A stretch of 64,000 nucleotides of DNA, taken from positions 1 through 64,000 of the forward strand of contig CAWKDD010000003.1 of NCBI GenBank assembly GCA_963848335.1, in the 5' to 3' direction. Shown here piece after piece: positions 57,635 to 64,000 of this stretch (its first letter is position 1; every line of letters begins with the position of its first letter). The position numbers were made by a program, and so were the translations under genes. The DNA is from Chersky-840 sp963848335. GTDB lineage: Bacteria > Actinomycetota > Acidimicrobiia > Acidimicrobiales > UBA8190. The notes below the pieces were generated by a model. That model saw nothing but the letters and a program-made list of their open reading frames with translations, was not told the origin of the DNA and did no database searches.

Positions 57635-58330
57635 TTGGGCTCTCTGGGCCATGGGCGGATCAAGTCTCCTTGGATAAGGCGACGCCGCATCCTTGGAATC
57701 GTTCTGCTACTCCTGGTGTGTGTTGTTGCTTCGATTGGGGCGGTCTTCATTTATGGAGCGAACACAGCGACACCGTCAACGGTTGGAGATCAGAGCAGCC
57801 TGGTGGGAGTGTTATTGGGCGAACCCAATATGAGAGCAATCCTTCAAATGACGTGTGAGGATTTCCCCGCTTCATCACCGAATGCCCCCTACGCTGCGGA
57901 ACCATCAGCTACTTGGTGCTCTGTAACAATCGAGTTCCCTACGCCAGCGAGCATGCCCTTCGATGGGAGTTGCCGTTTAGTGGACAGATCTATGTGCCTG
58001 GACGAAACTCTGTTCGACTGCCAGCAATCAACAACCCATACCTCGCTCCTGCCATTTGGCCCGACTGCGTTCCTCCCCGGAACAGGTGTCATGGGCACGA
58101 CCAGTGCGGACAAGTATGAACTGATGAGCAGCAGATTCGTTCAGCGGCATCTCGCATTGGACCCACAGTCTCTAGTGCCGTTGATAAAAGGTGTCCCCTA
58201 CTTCTCGGTCATGGTCAAGCTGGAGGGGCCAATGCAGGACCAACAGAATGGCTTTATCAATGGCGGGCGCCCGAGGGTTGGCGTTACCGAACGACACAAC
58301 CAGCCATTACCACGGGGGTTTCAGTGCTAG
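57635..58330 (+). CDS. Single-span exported protein of unknown function
   Basis: It starts with a basic stretch and a membrane helix (RRRRILGIVLLLLVCVVASI) at residues 16-38, then a Ser/Thr region and an external domain with several Cys (CEDFPAS, WCSVTIEFPTPASMP, CRLVDRSMCLDETLFDC). 231 residues, intact; the initiation codon in the frame is TTG at 57635 and may not be the true start. No family recognised. It is divergent from the terminase operon. Confidence 0.5.
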   Translation: MGSLGHGRIKSPWIRRRRILGIVLLLLVCVVASIGAVFIYGANTATPSTVGDQSSLVGVLLGEPNMRAILQMTCEDFPASSPNAPYAAEPSATWCSVTIEFPTPASMPFDGSCRLVDRSMCLDETLFDCQQSTTHTSLLPFGPTAFLPGTGVMGTTSADKYELMSSRFVQRHLALDPQSLVPLIKGVPYFSVMVKLEGPMQDQQNGFINGGRPRVGVTERHNQPLPRGFQC

Positions 58331-58753
58331 CCTTCCGATCAGTCATACTCACTACCAGGTGAATCCGGTAGGTGGTTTGCACCAGGAGATCCAACCTATA
58401 TCTCGACGATCAAACCTGAGTCGATTCCGCTCAGCGCCGATGTGCATAGTGATCCTCAGCGTGACAGACAACTCCAGCTTCAATGGTCAGAAGACAGCGC
58501 CCTACAGTCCCCGGTGGTCAATCTCGGAGCCTGAGGAGCAGGGAGGGCACGGTCCTGGACCTTTGTTGCCGGTTTGATGTTGAGTCTTGCTGCGTCTGCG
58601 ATGATTGCGCTCATCCAGGCTGCGAATTCCAGTGCCCTGGAGCCGCGCCGCCGGCGATTCGACGTGGCAGACATAGCGCGATATGAGTCACACCAATCCG
58701 AGGTGGCCATGCGGGCGCTCCTTTAGCGATAGATCGGAGGAAGCCAGCGCCCG
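58331..58753. other. Region without a supported gene
   Basis: I see no convincing coding sequence. Minus-strand frames in 58480-58710 lack codon-position GC bias and family motifs. The stretch separates the exported protein from the small ORF and MBL gene; no repeat or tRNA is present. Confidence 0.45.
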
Positions 58754-58956
58754 GTGAGCCACCAGGACGAGCGCCTCCGCTCCGACGAGCACACGCTCGC
58801 TCTCAACGGCGAGAAGAGCCTTGATGTCGTGGTCCAAGATCGCGGGCCCGCATCATCGACGTCCCCACCAACCGCGCCCGTGAGTTGCGAGAGGCCATGC
58901 GGCACACGCTCGAGCGGCTCAAGTGCGCCGCCGAGGCGGCGCCGCCGGCCCGTTAG
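58754..58956 (+). CDS. Small hypothetical protein, one frameshift
   Basis: A GTG at 58754 gives SHQDERLRSDEHTLALNGEK and SLDVVVQDRG; after one shift near 58850 it continues RIIDVPTNRARELREAMRHT, LERLKCAAEAAPPAR to TAG 58954-58956. About 66 residues with an amphipathic C-terminal helix. It lies 35 bp before the MBL gene in the same direction. Not recognised. Confidence 0.4.
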
Positions 58957-58991
58957 CCCCACCCGTCCCTTCGAGACCTGAGGCAATTCCC

Positions 58992-59792
58992 ATGACGCAC
59001 ACGTACAAGGCCGCACCCGACGTCGACGTCGTGACGTCGACCGCCGCCATCACCGGCTTCGGCAACCTCGCCATCAATGCCTTTGTGATCCACGCCGCCG
59101 AGCCGGTGCTCGTCGACACCGGCGCCGTAAGGGAGAGCGACGAATTCATGGCTGCACTGCGGACGGTCATCGATCCGCTTGACCTCCGCTGGATCTGGCT
59201 GACGCACACCGACTTCGACCACATTGGCTCGCTGCACCGCCTGCTCGATGAGAACGAAAGGCTGCGGGTTGTCACCAGCTTCCTCGGGGTGGGGATCATG
59301 AGCCTGGCCGCACCTCTGCCCATGGACCGGGTGTTCCTGGTCAACCCGGGGCAGACCGTCGACGTGGGCGATCGAACCCTGACCGCGGTGCGGCCTCCCG
59401 CATTCGACAACCCGATCACGACGGGCCTACGGGACGAGCGTTCGGGCATCTTCTTCAGCTCGGACTGCTTCGGCGCCCTGTTGGACGAGGTGCCGGAATG
59501 TGCCGAGGACGTGTCCGATGACGCTCTGCACAAGGGTCAGGTGTTCTGGGCGACGGTGGACTCTTCGTGGTTGCACAAGGTCGACAGGGCGGTGTTCGCC
59601 TCGGAACTGGATCGCGTCCGGGGGCTAGAACCCACCATGATCCTGAGCAGCCATCTGCCGGCGGCGCGAGGTTCGTCGATGGAGCGGCTCTTGGATGCCC
59701 TCGCCGCGGTCCCCGACGCTCCCCCGTTCGTCGGACCGGACCAGGCCGGGCTGGAACAGATGCTCGCCGGGATCACCGGGGTGGCCGGTTAG
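58992..59792 (+). CDS. MBL-fold metallohydrolase
   Basis: VVTSTAAITGFGNLAINAFV and VDTGAVRESDEF begin the fold; WIWLTHTDFDHIGSLHRLLD is the HxDxxH-like metal motif (HTDFDH), followed by SGIFFSSDCFGALL with an Asp ligand and MILSSHLPAARG with the last His. This pattern resembles the diiron, flavodoxin-associated ODP/FprA-type beta-lactamase domains, but no flavodoxin domain is attached. 266 residues, intact. A longer frame begins at 58923; ATG at 58992 is preferred because homology starts there. Confidence 0.87.
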   Translation: MTHTYKAAPDVDVVTSTAAITGFGNLAINAFVIHAAEPVLVDTGAVRESDEFMAALRTVIDPLDLRWIWLTHTDFDHIGSLHRLLDENERLRVVTSFLGVGIMSLAAPLPMDRVFLVNPGQTVDVGDRTLTAVRPPAFDNPITTGLRDERSGIFFSSDCFGALLDEVPECAEDVSDDALHKGQVFWATVDSSWLHKVDRAVFASELDRVRGLEPTMILSSHLPAARGSSMERLLDALAAVPDAPPFVGPDQAGLEQMLAGITGVAG

Positions 59793-59883
59793 CCAGGCTG
59801 ACCAGGGGGTTGTGGAACGATGAGGATCATCGCGCCCAGTCGTCCATAGCTCAGGCCCCGAAGAGTTCCAACGAGGATCGACA

Positions 59884-60337
59884 ATGACAGAACCAGAACC
59901 GACCAACGGCAATCCGGCCCCGAAGAATTGGCGTTCCTGGTCGGGCACTGGGACATGGCGCTCTCCCGTGCTTCGTTCCTACCGATCCTGAACAGGTCAT
60001 CCATGGCCGCTTTGAGTGCTCGTGGATCGAGAGGGGTGTCGCCCTTGTCAAGCGCCAGGGAGGACCCGAGCCACCGATAGCGACATGGATCATCGGACGA
60101 GACGAGGCGAGCCCTGAGTACGACGTCCTTTACTCCGATGACCGAGGTGTCTCTCGCGTCTACGCCATGAGTCTGACAGACAACAGGTGGAAGCTGTGGA
60201 GAGACGATGCACAGTTCGCGCAGCGCTTCGAAGCGCCATCGAGCGACGATCGGAGCTTGATCGCGGGCCATTGGGAGAGATCCACTGACGGACACGCATG
60301 GGAATACGACTTCGATGTCACCTACACCCGGCTCTAG
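59884..60337 (+). CDS. DUF1579-like protein, frameshifted near the start
   Basis: ATG at 59884 gives MTEPEPTNGNPAPKN; after two shifts the frame reads GPEELAFLVGHWDMALS, then VIHGRFECSWIERGVALVKR, ATWIIGRDEASPEYDVLYSD, DRGVSRVYAMSLTDNRWKLW and RFEAPSSDDRSLIAGHWERS, ending FDVTYTRL before TAG 60335-60337. The pattern GHWD...GRFECSWIERG...WIIG.D.....Y..LY.D.RGVSR.Y.M resembles DUF1579-like calycin-type proteins. Cytosolic; function unknown. Confidence 0.65.
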
Positions 60338-60738
60338 CCTTCAACGCGAAATTATCCTGAACGTCTCGCTGCCCATCGGCTTCGGAACAATGGCCCGATC
60401 CGGTTCAGGACGCGCTGTTCAAGACCCCCGCTGCCACCGGCCCCGATTTGAACAGCCCCGGCCCTGGTGGGCCCGACCGCCCCGGGGCGACCCCTCTGGC
60501 CTGTCAGGCGCACCGGGTTCGGCAGGAGTGAGTGCTCGAGCCTGAAGTACCGGAAATCGACAAGGCCGTGCCGCCCGGTGGAAATCACCTGGTCGCGAAC
60601 AGGTGATCACCCGGTTTCCGCCGGACATTCGTTGGTCAATGCTGACACCAATGTCATCTCCGATGACTCTGTGCCGTTCATGGCGGCATCTGGAGTCGTG
60701 GTTAGAGGCAATCAGCACGGACGGAAGGGATGCGACTC
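60338..60738. other. Intergenic region before the second secreted Ig-type gene
   Basis: No coding sequence can be supported. The stretch is GC-rich with no repeats visible to me. The last 40 bp hold GGAAGGG, a ribosome site for the secreted protein gene. A promoter is expected here but none is recognisable by eye. Confidence 0.45.
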
Positions 60739-61653
60739 ATGGGGCTCATGGGGCATATTCGGAGCTCGGTTCGCGGCTGGACCGGCTGGAGCCGAACCGC
60801 CACGGGGATCACGGTGGTCGTCATGACCGGGACGGTGCTGGTCGGCTTTCTCCCGGCAAACCCGGCGGTAGCGGTCGCCAGTCCCACCCTCACGGCCAGT
60901 CCCAATACTGGGCTGGCGAGCGGGTCGGTCGTGAAGGTCACCGGGAGCGGGTTCACCAAGAACTCAATCGGCAACGTGCTCGAGTGCAACAGCGACTCGA
61001 GCCAGCCGACGGTCATGGACGGCTCCCCCATCGACTCCGCCATCCCGGTCAGTTGTACGGCACCGTCCTATTCGAAGCTCGTTTCGACAAGCTCGACAGG
61101 GACAGTATCCACGACATACACCATCGTCCAGGGGACCACCGGTCCTCCCTGCGGCCCGTCTCCAGCTGCGGTCACCTGTCCCGCCACCGACAGCGCCGGG
61201 AACAGTCCGACCGCCGATGCCGCCGAGTATCCGTGTCCCCCTACCGCCGCACAGCAAGCCGCCGATGTCACCTGTGAACTGACATACGGCGACCAGGCCG
61301 GCGATTCGGCCAACGCCGTCATTCTCTTTGCCGGCGAGACGCCGCCCCACACGACGCCGCCGCCCACCTTCCATGTCACGACCACGTCGCTGCCCTCCGC
61401 CACTCGAGGCGACGCTTACGTCGGCGTCCAGCTCGAAGCGACCGGAGGAGCCACACCGTACAAATGGAAGAGGGTTGCCGGCTCGCTGCCCAAGGGACTG
61501 AAGCTGCATTCGAACGGAATGCTGTCGGGAACCCCGAAGGTCAAGAACGTCTCCCCGGGTACCTACACATTCACGGCTCAGGTGACGACGCACAAGTCCA
61601 AGGGCAACCCCAAGATCACCGCCACAAAGAGCCTGACGCTCACGCTCCACTGA
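60739..61653 (+). CDS. Secreted protein with neocarzinostatin-like and putative-Ig (He_PIG) domains
   Basis: ATG at 60739 (GGAAGGG 9 nt upstream) leads to a signal peptide (TATGITVVVMTGTVLVGFLP). The first domain, ASPTLTASPNTGLASGSVVK then VTGSGFTKNSIGNVLECN, resembles the neocarzinostatin-type beta-sandwich, with several Cys. The second domain, TTSLPSATRGDAYVGVQLEA, GGATPYKWKRVAGSLPKGLK and LHSNGMLSGTPKVK, is a He_PIG domain as in the gene at 44680-46059, where GLPKGLKMSKTTGLIAGTPK occurs. About 304 residues, no anchor. Probably a paralogue of that gene. Confidence 0.78.
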   Translation: MGLMGHIRSSVRGWTGWSRTATGITVVVMTGTVLVGFLPANPAVAVASPTLTASPNTGLASGSVVKVTGSGFTKNSIGNVLECNSDSSQPTVMDGSPIDSAIPVSCTAPSYSKLVSTSSTGTVSTTYTIVQGTTGPPCGPSPAAVTCPATDSAGNSPTADAAEYPCPPTAAQQAADVTCELTYGDQAGDSANAVILFAGETPPHTTPPPTFHVTTTSLPSATRGDAYVGVQLEATGGATPYKWKRVAGSLPKGLKLHSNGMLSGTPKVKNVSPGTYTFTAQVTTHKSKGNPKITATKSLTLTLH

Positions 61654-61718
61654 GGGTTCCGGGTGCGGCCCGAGACGCTGTACCGCTCTCTCAGGGTCAC
61701 ATTCCCATCAACGCCACA

Positions 61719-62222
61719 TCAGGTCGGCGACCGGGGGATCGTCCCAGGGGGAAAGTTGCCCATATCGGCTCCGAGTTTCTGGCCGATCTTCGCTACATGG
61801 AGATGGATCTCGTCGAGAAGGTCGGTATTCATCTTGACCTGCGAGGTGAGAGCGGTGTTCTCAGCGATCAGCGTCTTGATGTCGTCGGTGTTCCGTTCGG
61901 TATGAATGGCGATCTCGGACGAGATGGCGTCCGCACGCTTCGCCGCGATCAGAAGAGCAGCGGCCTGGACGCCGGCGAGCATGGAGAGGAAGAGGTTCAG
62001 CAGGATGTAGGGATAGGGGTCGAACGGCTTGTGGTGAAGCACGTGCTCGATGAAGAGTGTATTGACAAGCGCCCACGCGATCATGACCGCGAAGAACGAG
62101 AACACAAAGGGCCACGATCCCATCATGTTGCGCATTCGGTCGGCAGAGCGCTCGCCGAGGGACAGCTGATCGCCGGAACGCACCCCGGGGTGCTTGTGCC
62201 AATGCGTCTCCCAAGGAGGCAT
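61719..62222 (-). CDS. DUF1003 family membrane protein
   Basis: ATG at 62222 gives MPPWETHWHKHPGVRSGDQL; then SADRMRNMMGSWPFVFSFFA leads into two helices: FSFFAVMIAWALVNTLF and PYILLNLFLSMLAGVQAAAL. AADRMRNxMGSWxFV and PYxxLNLxLSxxAGxQAxxLLxxxxR are the DUF1003 signature. The C-terminus IHTERNTDDIKTLIAENTAL is a cytosolic coiled coil. 167 residues. Its function is unknown; it converges with the secreted Ig-type gene. Confidence 0.88.
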   Translation of the reverse strand: MPPWETHWHKHPGVRSGDQLSLGERSADRMRNMMGSWPFVFSFFAVMIAWALVNTLFIEHVLHHKPFDPYPYILLNLFLSMLAGVQAAALLIAAKRADAISSEIAIHTERNTDDIKTLIAENTALTSQVKMNTDLLDEIHLHVAKIGQKLGADMGNFPPGTIPRSPT

Positions 62223-62375
62223 GCACAATGGTCGCGCACCTAGGGCTACGAGAGACGGACCCGCCCTGCGGATGGCATGCATCTCTTCAGATGTCGCCCA
62301 CACATTGCAGCACCCTCTTCCATTACCGAACACAGCCATACCTCCTCGGCCGCGCGGCCACAGGCCGAGGCTGAA

Positions 62376-62423
62376 CGAGGCGCGCCGAGGGGAAGGCCGG
62401 AAACCCGGCCTTCCCCTCGGGCG
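62376..62423. terminator. Strong hairpin terminator, copy 2 of an exact 48-bp repeat
   Basis: Identical to 44610-44657, including both flanks of the 16-bp stem. Upstream on the minus strand lies only a short signal-peptide-like frame (ITSLQIVAVLALTLASAPIL, about 62520 to 62440), so the gene it should terminate seems lost or decayed. The DUF1003 gene begins about 150 bp downstream of it. Confidence 0.65.
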
Positions 62424-62672
62424 ACCGGGACGGACTATGGACGACAAGGCGCCAGCATTGCCGGCGGCGAGAATTGGCGCGGAAGCCAGCGTGAGAGCGA
62501 GGACGGCGACGATTTGTAGGCTGGTTATCCGCGGGGCGATGCGCCGGCGGGCGGGTCTTTGCCACAGGAGATGTTCCACACGAGCCTCACATGCGACGCC
62601 ATTCGACAACGGGGCCGACCCGGGTGACAGAATCGCGAACGACGTGCAACGAGTTTCATCGCATGTGGCGCG

Positions 62673-62969
62673 TCAGGGCGAGGCGCAGGGCTTCTTGACC
62701 GAGAGGTTCTTGTCAGTGAGGTCGTCGTCAAAGGTCCGGATGGTCTTGCGTCCGCATGCACACTTGTAGCGTCTGACAGGGACCCGGTGCCCGGCGGCGT
62801 CGACAGAGAAGTAATGATGGACACCGAGCTTGATCTGTTGCCGGACCTGTTTGACCGGAACCACGCGACCCGAACCCCCGGTCCGGGGCCGGATCCCCAC
62901 CTCGGTGATGTGCCTGTGCTCCGGATCGGTCCCCGATCGGTTGACACACGTGATCAGGTAGTCGGTCAT
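62673..62969 (-). CDS. DUF3892 domain protein with C-terminal cysteine knuckle
   Basis: ATG at 62969 gives MTDYLITCVNRSGTDPEHRH then ITEVGIRP, the start of DUF3892 (xYxITCVNRxxxxxxHxxIxxVG). Later VHHYFSVDAAGHRVPVRRYK and CACGRKTIRTFDDDLTDKN follow, with a Cys pair CAC. 98 residues, intact. The family is widespread, sometimes as a cytosolic companion in bacterial defence or phage loci, but its role is unknown. Confidence 0.75.
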   Translation of the reverse strand: MTDYLITCVNRSGTDPEHRHITEVGIRPRTGGSGRVVPVKQVRQQIKLGVHHYFSVDAAGHRVPVRRYKCACGRKTIRTFDDDLTDKNLSVKKPCASP

Positions 62970-63098
62970 CGTCGTGTTCCGTGCCGAACGCGGGCCCGGG
63001 GAGGGATTCGCACCTGTGGAGGATCGGCACCGGCAAACCGGTTCTTCACGCCCGGAGCGGAAAATGCCACAATATTGTCCGAGATCGGCACATGGGGA

Positions 63099-63527
63099 GT
63101 GGCGGTGGCGGAGCTTCACGGGTGGCACGTCGATCCCTGGTTACGCCACCAGGCGAGATATTTCTCGGAAGGCAAGCCCACCAGCCTGGTCAGAGATGGC
63201 ACCTACGAGAGCACAGATCCTCCGCCACCTGTCCCCGCCCTGGTGGCCGACCCCCCTCCGGCCACACTCACTCATGAGGACGAGGTCCCACAACAGGTCT
63301 TCCGCGGAGCGGACTTCGAGCGCTCCTGGGGCGGCTCACAAGGCTACGGGCGCGGCGTCGATCCCCGAGCGGATGAGAACTGGGTAGATCGCCTCGTGAT
63401 CCCGGTGTTCTCGTTCTTGCGCCCCTCTCGCTTCAGGGACAAGCACTACCCCAGATACGTGGCTTTGGTGCTTCTGGGCTCGCTGGTCATCTGCTTCCTC
63501 GTGCTCTGGGCTGCGCACTTGCTATAG
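63099..63527 (+). CDS. DUF2510-type membrane protein
   Basis: From GTG at 63099: VAVAELHGWHVDPWLRHQAR, YFSEGKPTSLVRDGTYESTD, a DUF2510-like module (GWxxDPWxRHxxRYFxxGxPTxLVRDGxxxSxDPP). A Pro/Asp-rich linker follows, then RPSRFRDKHYPRYVALVLLG and a C-terminal helix SLVICFLVLWAAHLL. About 142 residues. It resembles the first module of the gene at 46559. It is divergent from the DUF3892 gene. Confidence 0.72.
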   Translation: MAVAELHGWHVDPWLRHQARYFSEGKPTSLVRDGTYESTDPPPPVPALVADPPPATLTHEDEVPQQVFRGADFERSWGGSQGYGRGVDPRADENWVDRLVIPVFSFLRPSRFRDKHYPRYVALVLLGSLVICFLVLWAAHLL

Positions 63528-63750
63528 CCGAATCCGAAGCTCGTGAGGCCAGGTGACGCAGCCTCAGCGCCCGGACATAATTCAAATGCCAGTACGGACG
63601 CCCACTCGCCGCAGATCGTGGTGATGTCGTCCAAAAAGCCGACCCTGTCGACCACCGTCAGTGGTCGTCGATCAAGCCCGCACCAGGGGGGGCCGATGCC
63701 TTTATGTGGCAATCGAAGCCGGGAGTGATCAAGAGGACCTGCAGAAATCG

Positions 63751-64000
63751 ATGACGGCCCGCGGTCAACGTCTTTCGCCTGCTTCTTACAGAACCACCAC
63801 CGTCCTCGCGGTGGTGTCCCTCATCGTGTTTTTCTTGGCGATGCACGCCAACGATCGGCGCGAGAACGTCCTGCTGCAGAACGAGACGACACAGGCCGCT
63901 GCCGTCGCATCATCGTCATTTTCGAACGTGACGTCGGTGCTCGACACGCTTGCCAAGACCGCGACGATCTCCAGTGCTTCACCTCAGGCATTTACGAGCT
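63751..64000 (+). CDS. N-terminal part of a membrane signal-type protein (cut by window edge)
   Basis: ATG at 63751 gives MTARGQRLSPASYRTTTVLA and a membrane helix VVSLIVFFLAMHA at about residues 21-33, followed by an extracytoplasmic helical region with NETTQAAAVASSSFSNVTSV and LDTLAKTATISSASPQ. This layout (short cytosolic tail, one helix, periplasm-like sensor domain) resembles receptors such as histidine kinases or GGDEF proteins, but the output domain is outside the window, so this is a guess. Confidence 0.55.
   Translation, partial: MTARGQRLSPASYRTTTVLAVVSLIVFFLAMHANDRRENVLLQNETTQAAAVASSSFSNVTSVLDTLAKTATISSASPQAFTS

Noticed and set aside
58480..58710. Minus-strand 76-codon frame
   Set aside because: There is no ribosome site, no codon bias and no motif; it is likely random.

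Overview
The window looks like two unrelated genomes joined in one sequence. Bases 1 to about 12,290 have moderate GC, AT-rich spacers and genes of chlamydial type: a plant/Chlamydia-type FabI, a GDSL esterase with a C-terminal barrel, a DUF1796 protein and a cytochrome o oxidase operon. From about 12,300 to the end the DNA is very GC-rich. It carries an actinobacterial gene order (rng-rplU-rpmA-obg-proB, TIGR03960-TIGR03936, mreBCD-mrdA, ndk, folC, clpX-clpP-tig) that suggests Actinomycetota, perhaps Acidimicrobiia; the class is my inference. At the join, a proB gene stops in its first domain and runs straight into a cyoB gene that lacks its N-terminus. A chimeric assembly is the simplest reading.

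Chlamydial side: fabI; a beta-barrel outer membrane protein; a lipoprotein-like amidohydrolase; a GDSL esterase; an exported DUF1796 protein; a glycosyltransferase with a clear terminator; a 38-residue basic ORF; an AT-rich hairpin cluster; then cyoE, cyoD, cyoC and a truncated cyoB (all minus strand, cyoA missing). Many genes carry single-base frameshifts. They are densest on both sides of the join (about 8.6-19 kb) and again at 51-60 kb, which suggests low-coverage sequence rather than true decay.

Actinobacterial core (12.3-30.4 kb, minus strand): RNA processing and ribosome assembly, an uncharacterised radical SAM pair, the cell-elongation cluster without an adjacent rodA, folate and nucleotide genes, and the tig-clpP-clpX proteostasis operon. 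Many neighbours share ATGA or GTGA stop/start overlaps, implying translational coupling. From 30 to 42 kb lie metabolic genes: ppx/gppA, a divergent phosphoketolase/acetate kinase pair (heterofermentative acetate and ATP formation), a zinc alcohol dehydrogenase, a quinone oxidoreductase, a serine hydrolase, a TauE/SafE exporter and an ABC export pair. tRNA-Pro(TGG) is at 42.6 kb and a CoA-disulfide reductase-rhodanese fusion follows.

44-51 kb is a cell-surface region: a secreted Ig-type repeat protein, a DUF2510-type protein, a membrane-anchored glutamic (G1) peptidase and a divergent LysR/MFS pair, ending at tRNA-Gly(TCC). 51-58 kb is accessory DNA of lower GC: an IS1595-type transposase remnant, a collagen-like protein, an Ig plus pentapeptide-repeat protein, and a tightly overlapped minus-strand operon headed by a P27-type phage terminase small subunit with no large subunit seen. 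58-64 kb holds an MBL-fold hydrolase, a DUF1579-like protein, a second secreted Ig-type protein, DUF1003, DUF3892 and DUF2510-like genes, and the start of a membrane protein cut by the window edge. A 48-bp hairpin terminator is repeated exactly at 44.6 and 62.4 kb, in the two surface-protein loci.
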